The translations under genes and the position numbers were made by a program. Shown here in pieces: positions 8,829 to 18,312 of a stretch of 24,354 nucleotides of DNA; positions within the stretch are counted from its first letter, which is position 1; each line of letters opens with the position of its first letter. The stretch comes from Chara braunii (taxonomy: Eukaryota > Streptophyta > Charophyceae > Charales > Characeae): positions 229,766-254,119 of the forward strand of contig BFEA01000280.1 in assembly GCA_003427395.1 (NCBI GenBank), written 5' to 3'. Under the pieces are notes generated by a model. That model was given only the letters and a program-made list of their open reading frames with translations, had not been told where the DNA came from and did not search any database.

Positions 8829-9246
8829 AGCCATGGAGTGATGAAAATGAAGATGACATGAATGAGTCATTTGAGATGAATAGTATTAGTGTCAGTGCTT
8901 TGCCTTATACCCTTGACCCTGGTCAGGTTGAGCGTTTGTGGTCGAGGCCGTCACTACGGGGTCATGCCATGCCTCAAGTGTTAGCGGCGCGTCTCTGGCT
9001 GTGACAAACATTTTTGTGTTTTGTGGGTATTTTGCTGGCTCATGATGGAGTGTGAACCGACAGTCTGTAGAGTTTTTCATTTGGTATGGGTGAGTGATAG
9101 TTTGTTTTGATTTTCGTTAACAGGTAGCTTGAGGGCAGTGGTTGGTGCCCACATCAAGGTATCCGTTGTTAGGCAGTTGTTGATGCTTAACCACAACCGG
9201 GGTTAAGATGGATTATCACTTACAGTATAATCAGTTAAGGAACTTT
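8829..9246. other. Spacer with no recognised gene
   Basis: No domain-bearing open frame, repeat or RNA gene could be identified. Confidence 0.45.
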
Positions 9247-9385
9247 ACAGATTGTTGAGGGTCCAACCTCTTGATGAGTCGATGAAACTCCAACGAAACA
9301 GTTGGTTACAACCCCTCGTTTGTTGTCCTCTTCTCCCTCTCTGTCTACCGTTTACTGGACAGTTCTGTTTGACGATATATATGAG
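9247..9385 (+). ncRNA. Hammerhead-ribozyme-like repeat, isolated copy A (type III topology)
   Basis: In order: stem III 5' strand GATTG (9250-9254), cleavage-type triplet GTT (9254-9256), stem I hairpin GAGG/CCTC (9257-9260, 9267-9270, loop GTCCAA), core TTGATGA (9271-9277; canonical CTGATGA, first base changed), weakened stem II (9278-9294), GAAA (9295-9298), stem III 3' strand CAGTT (9299-9303). Closed stem I with open stem III is the type III topology known from plant retrozymes and viroid-like RNAs. Downstream come CCCCTCGTTTGTTGTCC and a hairpin CTGTC...GACAG (9341-9362), then TCTGTTTGACGATAT. These blocks recur in four or more other places here. The C-to-T core change and stem II mismatches suggest this copy is inactive. 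Confidence 0.6.
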
Positions 9386-9602
9386 TGTAAGAATAATAAT
9401 ATATACTTTTGCAAGTGCGTGCGAGCGGTGGCAGACGGGTGTGTGGGTACTTGCCTGTCAATCACAGAAACGTGGGCAACCTTGCATCTTCTAATATATT
9501 GTCTATCTATATTTTTTTTCTTTATAAATACTTTGTGATAGGTATGCTTGGAATTACAGAGAGAATGTTGGGATCTTGGAAAAATACACTCACATAAACC
9601 TC
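9386..9602. other. Spacer between ribozyme-like copy and MITE
   Basis: AT-rich start (ATATATATGAG, AATAATAATATATAC) as follows the other hammerhead copies, then unrecognised sequence. Confidence 0.4.
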
Positions 9603-9692
9603 AGGGCATACTCACACTAGGACTTTCCAAGATGCAGCAGATTGTTTTTGCAGCTAGATTCAATCGAGGAAGTGCTAGTGTGAGTATGCCCT
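9603..9692. mobile_element. 90-bp MITE with 18-bp perfect terminal inverted repeats
   Basis: AGGGCATACTCACACTAG (9603-9620) is the exact inverse of CTAGTGTGAGTATGCCCT (9675-9692). The 54-bp interior is non-coding. The ends match 4315-4437 and the left end of 14451-14840. The perfect arms make this the youngest-looking or best-preserved member in the window. Confidence 0.9.
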
Positions 9693-9950
9693 TAGTGAGA
9701 CGATTTATATGGAATTTTTTTTTATACACTCCTTAATTAATTCAGAAATCTTAGGTATGAATTAAGTGTGAGTTTAATATGTGTCCTGGTTCAAAGGTCC
9801 TATCAAATGTGAGTCCGATAAGGCTCCAGGTTCTTTGATTGATTCCTCCAAGGCTCATCAAGTCTCTCCTGGGTGTGTGCATTTGTCTTCTTTTATGCAA
9901 ACTTTGGATATTGTGAAGATTGAAGTCGGAGACCTAAACGCTTGTTGTAA

Positions 9951-10259
9951 AAGGTACGTGGAATATTTTATAAAAAAGGTTCATTGATTTCGAGGATTTC
10001 ATTGAGAAGAACACCAGATATGACCGAGGATAAGGTGGAGGGGGGTTATTGAAAAACTTTTTTTTTTTTACCAACAGACCTAGCTTAGTTGATACATCCA
10101 TGAAAGGTACGTGGAATATTTTATTAAAAAGGTTTATTGATTTTGAGGATTTCATTGAGAAGAACACCAGATATGACTGAGGACAAGGTGGAGGGGGATT
10201 ATTGAAAAACTTCTATTTTTTTTTTTACCAACAGACTTAGCTTAGTTGATACATCCATG
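9951..10259. repeat. 153-bp tandem duplication
   Basis: The block starting AAGGTACGTGGAATATTTTA at 9951 recurs at 10104 with about 10 differences, through ATTTCATTGAGAAGAACACC and a T-rich run to TTAGTTGATACATCCATGA. The T runs (about 11-12) differ in length between copies. The minus-strand open frame across it (10167-9934) simply repeats itself and lacks a recognised domain. Confidence 0.95.
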
Positions 10260-10712
10260 AATTGTTCAAACACCGACCGAATTTCGCATCCAAAAGTAAT
10301 CAGACTAGCATAATTGAATAGTTCTAAATTTTATAGGGTTGACTAGTTGAAAGATTATATCTCTAGGCCGTCACCCTTAAAAAAAGATTAAAAAAATTCA
10401 ACGATTATAATTTATTAATGTCAATTTGTTCTTATTGTGGATGACTGATTATATAGGAGAAGGATATGCCTAATTGTTCTCATATGGACATTCACTCTAT
10501 TCATAATTCATAATAAAACAACCAAACTAACAATCACTCTTGCCAATCCTCTTCTTCCACCCTTCCTTCCTCCATAGATCATTTTCCCTCCCTTCATTGA
10601 ATCTTGTTACTTACTTCTCCCTCCTCTCCCCCCTCTTACATGTCCCACTGTTTTTCCAATCCATACGGGCTCTTGCACTCTTTTCCCCTGCTTCTGATGC
10701 ACGGAAAGTGAC
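10260..10712. other. AT-rich spacer, no gene recognised
   Basis: Includes a C/T-rich stretch (10540-10650). No gene-like signal is supported. Confidence 0.45.
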
Positions 10713-10850
10713 GATGATGGAATGATGAAGTTCATCATGATCATAATGATGATCATTCCTCCATCACGTCGTCCCGTCCAAGTTGTGTTGGAATGATGAA
10801 GGTGATGATGATGATGATCATCATGACGGTGATTATGGTGATAATCCGTC
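10713..10850. repeat. (ATG/ATC)-rich repeat with palindromes
   Basis: GGAATGATGA (10719) pairs with ATGATCATTCC (to 10759). A second block, GATGATGATGATGATCATCATG (about 10801-10825), is self-complementary. Trinucleotide expansion seems to have produced the hairpin-forming sequence. Confidence 0.7.
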
Positions 10851-11197
10851 CATCGCTGTCCTTACCCGTCAATGAAGTCTCACGTTGAATGTCAAATCTT
10901 CGCTACAAACGTTTTGTGTAGCAGCCTCATTTTTTAAGTCCATTTTTTTTTTTTTTTATCACAAAAGAGTTCGCTCATTTTATTACCACACAACAACATG
11001 GAGACAACTGTGGAGTTTCGTCCACCGGCCTTTGTTTTTCAAAACAAAAAATCAGTTCTTTGTGGGGTCTCCCTTTCCAGAAACCGTTTTCCATAGATGA
11101 TCGAATTCCGAATCATTTTTGCGTTTTTTTGCTTTGCTTTGCCTTTTCACACGGGTTTCATAAGACAATCAAGCCGCTTCTCATTTTATCCCGATGG
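10851..11197. other. Spacer, no gene recognised
   Basis: Contains T15 near 10945-10958. Short open frames are low-complexity and unsupported. Confidence 0.45.
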
Positions 11198-11308
11198 CTA
11201 TCCTCTTCCCCCGAACACTATGCACCCTCATTTTGGTTGAACCGGACCAGAAAAATAGCTTCTATACATTCGTTATTAGGGTGCGTTGTGTTCGGGGGAA
11301 GACAGTAG
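11198..11308. mobile_element. 111-bp MITE, CTTCCCCCGAACAC subfamily
   Basis: The left end CTATCCTCTTCCCCCGAACA and right end (TGTTCGGGGGAAGACAGTAG) are inverse, with GCACCCT/AGGGTGC pairing further in. Length (111 bp) and terminal pattern CTA...TCTTC-CCCGAA match the 5801-5911 element, so this is a diverged member of the same family. Confidence 0.75.
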
Positions 11309-12130
11309 TCCTTCAACAGCCCCTCTAAAAAGCTAGCCACGAGGAAAGGTTCCCGCGTAGCTATTTAGCAGGCGGAGAACAGGGATTTTTTTTTTTTTTT
11401 TTTTTTAGCCTGAGCTGTTATTCGTTGACGGAATGAATGAATTAAATAACTGGACAACAAATCACTTCACACTTATCAATTCATCACGCTCCCGTCCAAC
11501 ATGTACTATAAATACAACAAGAAATGCCTCAAACCAATCTTTGCGCTTGGGTCAATGACGCATTCCATGAGGGTCAACCGAGGCGCGTCTATTGCTGGTT
11601 GATACCTCACCAGAACGTGTGGGTAATTGGTAAAAAAATCGTGTATGACATTCAATTCCTCCCCCGATCCCCAACCCAAGGCCTCCCAAACCACATTTTG
11701 CTAATCAATGAAAAAAGCATAACGAAGCCCCGACTGGAGCGAAACTTGGTAGGCGCAGAGATGTTTCAACACCTACAAGGAGAAAAAGAAAAGGGAGGGA
11801 GTTCTTTTGCATGTCCGGCTAGTCCGGGCGGACGGACGACCTGCACGGGTGCCCGACCGTACACGCCAGGTGACCAGGGGTGCCCGCCCCGGGCAGCCTT
11901 CCGGGCAGGTCTAGGCTGCCCGAAGCCACGAAAACCTCAAAAGAAAACGTAAAAGAAGTCTTTTTTTTTTATCGGATTTTTGAGTGAATTTTGTTGATCG
12001 GAAGAATTGGAGTTGCAGGCGCAAGTGACAACATGGCTTATAAATTATAAAATTTGTCTTTGCTCCTTATCCATTCTCTAGTTTTCCTGCTTTGGGAAAA
12101 CGACGTAGTCATTCCCCTCCTGCATTGAAT
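11309..12130. other. Spacer with one unsupported open frame
   Basis: A T22 run lies at about 11385-11406. A 142-codon plus-strand open frame (11524-11952) follows a TATAAATAC motif (11508) but has no recognised domain. Its second half reads through a GC-rich block (11815-11935) with repeated CCCGGGCAG motifs like those near 3180, so a gene call is not supported. Confidence 0.4.
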
Positions 12131-12893
12131 TATTGAATATGCAGATTTGTTAGCAAATGTTGATTCAATTTGTTATTCATTAAAACTTTCTTACACTTGA
12201 AATCCTGTGCAATATAGACATTCATGTACTTATGATATAGAATATGCATACTTCTCGCTTTCTGCCCACCGTTAACCGGGGAGTTTATTATGATTATATA
12301 TCTCGTATATATTGTCACAAATGTGAGGAACGAGCCCTCACGGGGCCTTGCCAACATACACATTTACTGGGCTAAGGCCCCAGCAAGCCTCGTGCCCGCC
12401 GTAAGTGAAGGCGGGCCAACAAATTCACAAGAGGCTCTGCGTACAACATTTCACCAGGGGTGCGCCAGGCAGTTTCCGCACGCCAGTTGGTTGGAGTGCA
12501 CCTGAGTGCCATATCTCAGCAACAGTACGAGGCCCAGGGGCCCATACTTGGTTGGGCCCTGGGCGAGTAAACGTGAGGCCGACAATGCATGTTGAACACA
12601 GAGGTTGAAAATGCCAATGGGAAGATGTTGTACTGTCTGAATCTGGACGCAAGCCTAGATGAAAGGGGCACAATTGTAAGGTCTGGGCCCCTATCTACTT
12701 TGGGCCTGGCCGCAGATACTGGGGCCCACGCACACGATCGAGCAGGACCACACACGTGTGAAGCGGGATATAGGCAGGGCAAGCGAGGTAGACGGGATCC
12801 TTGGCCATTTCGAGCAATGCGGGCACGCTGCTGCGTTGCGAGTGCAGGTGATGCGTTGCGCTATGCTGAGGGAGCGCTGGCTGGTTGTGCGAC
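12131..12893. other. Spacer, GC-rich towards the right
   Basis: Overlapping open frames on both strands (12405-12993) reflect GC-rich composition and have no domain match. Nothing else is recognised. Confidence 0.4.
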
Positions 12894-12955
12894 GCAGCAG
12901 GGGCGCAGCCGGGCGCAGGGCGCAGGGGCGCAGGGCGCAGGGGCGCAGGGACGCC
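12894..12955. repeat. GC-rich minisatellite, GGGCGCAG units
   Basis: Tandem variants of GGGCGCAG and GGGGCGCAG, including a 15-bp higher-order step (GGGCGCAGGGGCGCA). Confidence 0.85.
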
Positions 12956-13388
12956 GACAGCCATGGCTGGGCTGCAGGGCGCAAGTGAGGTGAGAGGCGG
13001 AGGTGGTCTTTGGAAGAGAGAAGGGTGCTGTGTGGGAAGACGAGGGAGAAGGAGGAGGAGCGGCGTACCTGATTGGGAGAGAGTCGGCATCGGGGTTGAC
13101 GTCGTCACTCGCTGGTCGTCAAGTCTTTTGGTTGCATCATGCGCTAGATGTAGGCTAGCTGTAGGTGTAGATAGGAACGCCTAGCGCCATTCCAGAGAGA
13201 GAGCGACATTGGGTGTTGGTGTACATGGCGCTTAGTGGGAAGTGGACATTGGCTCGCTCTTCTGATGTATGGTTCTCTGATGGATGGTTCCTTGGTTCTC
13301 ATGAGCTATCTGCTCTTGGTTTGACTACATGGTCTTCAGCGTGATTTTGCAATTTTGATTTCTGTGCTTCGTCGATCTTCATGTTCCT

Positions 13389-13406
13389 TGTACAAAGTAT
13401 CAGAGC
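13389..13406 (+). other. Possible LTR end plus tRNA-iMet primer-binding site
   Basis: TGTACA (13389-13394) is followed after two bases by GTATCAGAGC (13397-13406), ten bases of the plant LTR-retrotransposon primer-binding site TGGTATCAGAGC. LTRs commonly end in CA with the site a couple of bases downstream. No second LTR, gag-pol coding or polypurine tract was found nearby. It could be a relic of a Copia-like or non-autonomous element, or chance. Confidence 0.4.
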
Positions 13407-13544
13407 ACAAAAGCGAAAAAAACAAAAGATAACAACTAAAACATTTTTTGTTTTTTAATCTTTTTCCTTACAACTCCCCCTGTTTAGAACCTCTTGCGTA
13501 CAAGGCCGCCCACGAGGATGTAGGTTCAACAGCGGCTGCCCCCG

Positions 13545-13675
13545 TATATATACTTGTCTCCTGATGAGTCGGTAAAACCCTGATGAAACAGTTTGTCACA
13601 ACCCCTCGTTTGTTTTCCTCTTCTCCCTCGATGCCTACGGTTTACCGGGCACCTCTGTTTGACGATATCCTTCCA
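13545..13675 (+). ncRNA. Hammerhead-ribozyme-like repeat, isolated copy B (degenerate)
   Basis: The core CTGATGAG (13561-13568) is canonical. The stem II 5' arm GTCGG is intact, but its partner reads CCTGAT instead of CCGAC and CGAAAC has become TGAAAC, a CpG-type change. The tail CAGTTTGTCACAACC, CCCTCGTTTGTT, TGCC...GGCA hairpin and TCTGTTTGACGATAT matches the other copies. The upstream CTTGTC resembles the stem III/cleavage triplet, but no stem I hairpin remains. Confidence 0.5.
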
Positions 13676-13725
13676 ACATACTAAGGTGTACCGGCCGCGG
13701 GCTGCGACCTCAACCGGGGTTGTTG

Positions 13726-13761
13726 GCCGTCCGATGTAAGATTTCTTTTACATCCGACGAC
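13726..13761. repeat. Short inverted repeat
   Basis: GTCCGATGTAA (13729-13739) and TTACATCCGACGAC (13748-13761) are near-inverse around a short T-rich loop. Confidence 0.6.
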
Positions 13762-13839
13762 CGTCGTTCGTTGTTGGACTTTGGATGGCCAATGTGCGAC
13801 ATGCGATGGGAAAGTGCGTTTTTTTAGCCGTACGATGTG

Positions 13840-14430
13840 AACATGTTTACTCAGTCGTTCGATGCAAAGGGCATGAGTTGCGGCGGGACATGCGATGTCC
13901 TTCTCCATTTTTGTTTTGTGTTTTGTTTTTTTCCTCCCCTTTTTTTTACTTTCGTTTGCATGTACATGCATGAAGGACAGACCACGGCTCGAATCCGCCA
14001 CATGCAAGCCGCTATGCGGAACCCATGCGGATTTAGACACTTTGGAGGATTTGCAGTTTTGCAGAAAACCCGAAGAAAAAAAATACATAAAAGAAAACAA
14101 TGGAAAAAAAAAGAGTGAAATGCGGGACGCGTGTAAAAAACGTGCATCAATGTTCGAAGTGTGCGGGCGGGGTTATGTCAGGAAAGATCTCGCCGACGGT
14201 TACCGACGGCAAACCGGCGGGCGAGCGATTCCGAGGCGTGTGAAGTGAACTTCTGCTTTGTGTCTGCTTTTTGAGTCATTGGATGCAAGGCGCGCGAGTT
14301 GCGTTGGGTTGTGCGATGTGTGGTTCTACGTTCATTTTTGTGTTCCTTTTTTTCTTCTGTTTTTGTTGTTTTATTGTGTTTTGTTTTCATGTTCGTGGGT
14401 GAAAGACAAATGGGGGCTGGAATCCGTCCT
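13840..14430. repeat. Two diverged direct copies, ~420 bp apart
   Basis: TCAGTCGTTCGATGCAAAGG, then GAGTTGCG and GCGATGT followed by CATTTTTGT and a T-rich run (from 13850), recurs as TGAGTCATTGGATGCAAGGC, GAGTTGCG, GCGATGT and CATTTTTGT (from 14271). Both copies end near GCTCGAATCCG / CTGGAATCCG. The open frames are T-run artefacts. Confidence 0.6.
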
Positions 14431-14450
14431 CTTGTTAAGTCCCCGCGCTG

Positions 14451-14840
14451 AGGGCATACTCACACGGCGACCCCAAATCCCCAAAATATGCGGATTTGGG
14501 AAGGGCCGAATTGAGGTTTTGGGAATGATTCACGTCACACTGCTATACCTTTTTGGAGGGGACAAGGTCGCGGCGGTCTAGGGAAATGGGGATTTGGTAA
14601 ATGGCTGGTCACACGGCGCCATCCACAAATAGTGCAAGAACTTTCCTGAACGATTTTTCACCGATTCTAGAAGAAAATGCGAAAAAATAAATTGGAAATT
14701 TGCTGTCACCTCTAGAGGTGACCGCAAAATCCCTTGGCCCGCGGCTTCCCAGGCCGCTGACAAATGGACACAGAAATAGTACATTTGCGGATTTGGTAGA
14801 TCCGTGTGACCGGCCTTTTCCCCATTTTTTTGGGATTTTA
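14451..14840. mobile_element. MITE-like element, long copy 2
   Basis: The left terminus AGGGCATACTCACACGGCGA is intact and shares AGGGCATACTCACAC with the 90-bp MITE at 9603. The body is homologous to 3750-4229. An internal palindrome GTCACCTCTAGAGGTGAC (14705-14722) is flanked by TTGC/GCAA. The right end breaks off after GGGATTTTA (14832-14840), where the next repeated segment begins. Confidence 0.75.
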
Positions 14841-14849
14841 ATTCCGAAA

Positions 14850-15642
14850 TTAGAAATTTTTCATTTTATTTCAAAAAAAATTATTATCAACTCATCTCTA
14901 CATCTTTCATCATCTCCTTGAACTTTCGAAAAAGTTTTCCGAATGTTTTCGAAATTCCTTGAATTTCACTTTAACTTTTTCTAAATTCCAAAATTACGTC
15001 CAAATATTTTCGGAATTTTATTTTGAATTCGTGATTGTCTCATGCATGCTCTCGTTTAGACCCCACACTGTTCTTTGAAAATTTCCTCCCATTTTCTCCC
15101 CCGGATTGGAAATTGTCCTCTTTTTCCCTCACTCCGACTTTGAATTCTCTTGATTTAATTTTGGAAGTTCGTCAGACCTCGTTTATACTCACTTTCCTCT
15201 CGCAGTCCCTTACTCCTCTTTCTGCGTATCAACCTGGCTCCCTGTAACACCCATCAGCGCGCACTCCAAAATCGTGTCCGAGATGCTCGTGCTGCAAACC
15301 GACTCGCTCGCTTTGACGCACCGATTGCTGCCACTAAGCCCCCCCCCCGCCCCAGTTCTCCCTCCTCACCTTCTCCATCCCTTGACCCCATGCAGACTAC
15401 CGAATTTGCGAGCCCCTCCCACTCCACCAACGAAGGACTTGCGTTCCTAGCTCACGAGCCTACATCCGACTCAATGGTCACCCCTATGACAACCAGTTCG
15501 GGCCCAACTTCCCAGTCGGATCCCATAGTGGACCTCCTCCACCGCATGCAGGCCACACTCGAGGTCAAAATCACAGCCCTCCATACCGACTTTTCATCCC
15601 TGTCGGCCCGCGTGTCACAGTTGGAGCCCTCTACCAGTGCAT
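14850..15642 (+). repeat. Direct repeat copy 1 (~0.8 kb), ending at an N
   Basis: This segment, starting with CATTTTATTTCA and ACATCTTTCATCATCTC, recurs in order at 16310-17102, about 1460 bp further on, with roughly 90-95 percent identity by eye. The match ends exactly at the single N at 15643, after CTCTACCAGTGCAT. That suggests an assembly join, possibly a haplotype or repeat copy placed in tandem. Confidence 0.85.
15242..15642 (+). pseudogene. Ser/Pro-rich coiled-coil protein fragment, copy 1
   Basis: A coding-like region begins near TGTAACACCCATCAGCGC (reading NTHQRALQNRVRDARAAN) and changes frame in a C8-9 run at about 15340. It then continues as PSSPSSPSPSLDPMQTTEFA and on to VDLLHRMQATLEVKITAL and SSLSARVSQLEPSTSA, where it stops at the N. 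The second half has a heptad-like Leu/Val pattern (LLHRMQ..L..KI..L...FSSL..RV..L), suggesting a short coiled coil. The family is unknown; a retrotransposon gag-like leader is one possibility. No zinc knuckle, protease or polymerase is present. Confidence 0.4.
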
Positions 15643-16309
15643 NCCCTTCCTCTTGCCGGTCCCTCTCAAAGATCTCATTTTTTTCCCCATCTTTTATCTC
15701 CTCTCCAACACCCCTTCTCTCCTCCCCCCTCCCCCCTAATTGGTCGCATCATCCAAAATTCCTACTACATATGACACGTATCTTCCTTCTTTGTGCTTGT
15801 CAGACAATGCTGTCCATTCTGCCGTTCCGAATTTCAATCTAATTTGACAGGATTAATATTAGTCTTCTTTTCTCCCAACGCCGTGATCGAAATTAATTCC
15901 GGCAGTTTCGTTCAAAAGTTACGCAAATTTCTTTACTTCCTTGATTCATTTCGTTATTTAATTTCAAAATTCAATTTCATTTCAGAAACCCATGAAATAA
16001 ATTTCAGAATTTACTACAAAGAATTCTTCCAATACCGAATTTCCTTCTATTCTCTATATCCCGTAAAATTTCGAAATTCTCCCGTTGTTTTTGAAATTCT
16101 TTTGAACTCCTTTAAAATTCATCTTAATCTTGTAACAAGTCAAGAAATTTCATCCATTTAATCTAGATAACCCTGGAATTTCTTTCAACTTACTTTACGC
16201 AGCTATCACTAATTCTTTATGAAATTTTATAGTAAATTCTTAATTTAGAAATTAGTTTTCTACTTTTATTTCAAATTTCCTTTGAAATTCTTTTAATTCC
16301 GAAAATACG
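15643..16309. other. AT-rich segment with recurring GAAATTC motif
   Basis: Sequence after the N does not continue copy 1. It is dominated by GAAATTC / AATTTC words (15890-16300), also present in the first part of both direct-repeat copies. No gene is recognised. Confidence 0.5.
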
Positions 16310-17102
16310 TTGAGGAATTTTCCATTTTATTTCAAAAATTTTCTTATCAACTCATCTCTACATCTTTCATCATCTCTTCGAACTTTCGAAAAATTTTCCG
16401 AATGTTTTTGAAATTCCTTGAATTTTACTTCAATTTCTTCTAAATTCCGAAATTACGTCCAAATATTTTCGGAATTTTAGTTTGAATTCGTGATTGTCTT
16501 ATGCATGCTCTCATCTAGACCCCACACTATTCTTTGAAAATTTCCTCTCATTTTATCCCCCGAATTGGAAATTGTCCTCTTTTTCCCTCACTCCGACTTT
16601 GAATTCTCTTGATTTAATTTTGGAATTCGTCAGACCTCGTTTATACTCGCTTTCCTCTCGCAGTCCCTTACTCCTCTTTCTGCGTACCAACCTGGCTCCC
16701 CGTGACGCCCATTAGCGCGCAATCCAAAATCGCGCCGGAGACGCTCGTGCCGCAAACCGACTCGCTCGCTTTGACGCACCCCGATTGCTGCCACTGAGTC
16801 CCCCCCCCGCCCCAGTTCTCCCTCCTCACCTTCTCCATCCCTTGACCCCATGCAGACTACCGAATTTGCGAGCCCCTCCCGCTCCAACCAGTGAAGGACT
16901 TGCGTTCCTAGCTTACGAGCCTACATCCGACTCAATGGTCACCCCTATGGCAATCAGTTCGGGCCCAGCTTCCCAGTTGAATCACATGGTGGACCTCCTC
17001 CACCGCTTGCAGGCCACACTCAAGGCCAAAATCGCGGCCCTCTATACCGACTTTTCATCCCTGTCGGCCCGCGTGTCACAGTTGGAGCCCTCTACCAGTG
17101 CA
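16310..17102 (+). repeat. Direct repeat copy 2 (~0.8 kb)
   Basis: Parallel to 14850-15642, from CATTTTATTTCA to CTCTACCAGTGCAT, with scattered substitutions and small indels that change the reading frame relative to copy 1. It continues uninterrupted past the point where copy 1 is cut by the N. Confidence 0.85.
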
Positions 17103-17411
17103 TCCCCCCCCCCACCCCCCTCATCTGCATCTATGCTAGCTTCCTCTCCTTCTTCGGCTGGCGTCATCTACACACTTGTCTCTTCCACTGGCTGCATGTC
17201 CTCATCCCATCCCCACCCTTCCTCTGCAGCCATCTCTGCCTCTCAGGTATCTCCCCCTGCACCTCCCTCCTCAGGACCCATGGCATCTTGTCCCGCCACC
17301 TCCTCGACGTTAGTTTCCACGGCACCCCCCTCATCGCCCCCCCCCCCCCCCCCCCCCCCCCCCCAGGACACAGAATGCCGAGCTCCAATGCTAGCTCACC
17401 CTAGCCCATGA
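16700..17411 (+). pseudogene. Ser/Pro-rich coiled-coil protein fragment, copy 2
   Basis: Same coding-like region as 15242-15642, with a one-base insertion near 16893 (CCAACCAGTGAAGG) that shifts the frame. From there it reads SEGLAFLAYEPTSDSM, HMVDLLHRLQATLKAKIAAL and SARVSQLEPSTSA. It continues as an almost pure Ser/Pro/Ala stretch to a 28-base C run (17337-17364) and a stop at 17409. Reading past the C run in another frame gives DHIRQLKGDKPLPPHLAA, so the C-run length probably decides whether the protein continues. Family unknown. Confidence 0.4.
17337..17364. repeat. Poly-C tract (C28)
   Basis: An uninterrupted run of 28 C within the Pro-rich coding-like region. Length error or polymorphism here is likely. 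Confidence 0.95.
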
Positions 17412-17661
17412 TCACATCCGCCAACTCAAAGGAGATAAACCCTTGCCTCCCCACCTCGCGGCACATCCTGTTGCCCCTTTCATCTATCGACAGCATCAGA
17501 CATAGGCCGCTGCGATGCATTTCACTCTCCCACCACCAGCCACCACTCATGTGGGGGTTGGGAGTGCGACCTATCTACAACCATGAAGTCCAAAAATGTG
17601 TGTATATGAAGAATATACTAAGGAAATAGTAATTTGTAAATTTTTTGAGACTGTGTTTTTT

Positions 17662-17732
17662 GGTCGGTAGGTGCATAGTAATTTTAGTACAATCTATGTG
17701 TCTAGCGTTAAAGTTGTATGCACCTACCGACC
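17662..17732. repeat. 71-bp hairpin, copy 1 (left of the Ulp1 block)
   Basis: GGTCGGTAGGTGCATA (17662-17677) is the perfect inverse of TATGCACCTACCGACC (17717-17732), with a 39-base loop. Three more hairpins of exactly this length occur at 22807, 23602 and 23968, but the loop of this copy is unrelated to theirs. It stands about 580 bp before the Ulp1-like coding remnants. Confidence 0.9.
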
Positions 17733-17969
17733 TTCCCTACGGAACACCTATTTGAAAGCTCTGACTTCATTTTCAAAGGTTTTGTTATTTGGATGTTTCT
17801 CTGTCACAAATATATAAAGGCACAGTAACATGTATAATGAAAGAAGTGTTTGATAGATTATCCGAAGTGAACGATTTTTCAATAGGTTAATACTAATATG
17901 ATCGCGCTTGATGCATCCAGCCTTAAATCCGCCCCACCTCCCGACTTTTTTATTTTTTTTCCCCCTCTC

Positions 17970-17971
<2 letters not shown>

Positions 17972-18015
<44 letters not shown>

Positions 18016-18062
18016 ACACACACACACATACACACATACACACACACACACACACACACATA
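17972..18062. repeat. (CA)n microsatellite with TACACA interruptions
   Basis: About 45 CA units with several TA interruptions. Open frames over it are artefacts. Confidence 0.95.
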
Positions 18063-18312
18063 CAAGTACACAGTCACACACACACACTCACTTGCACTCA
18101 ACCAAACAATGAGCAAAAGTTCGAATCACTCTTACATTCTGGTTTGTATCGTTATTTTTTTACGTCCAGAATTTGAAGTTAGATAATATGTCTCAAACTC
18201 AAGGCAGAGGAAAGAGAGCAACACGTACGAGCAGTGCACTGACGGCAACAAGTCTATGATTATGAGAAATGAAAAATGACTTTATGAAACTATGATTGAT
18301 TTCATTTTGCAG

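Noticed and set aside
11524-11952. 142-codon open frame preceded by TATAAATAC
   Set aside because: No recognised domain; the TATA motif is only about 16 bp from the ATG, leaving almost no 5' UTR; the second half reads through a GC-rich repeat-like block.
12405-13184. Overlapping open frames on both strands
   Set aside because: GC-rich composition and the GGGCGCAG minisatellite remove stops on both strands; no family recognised.
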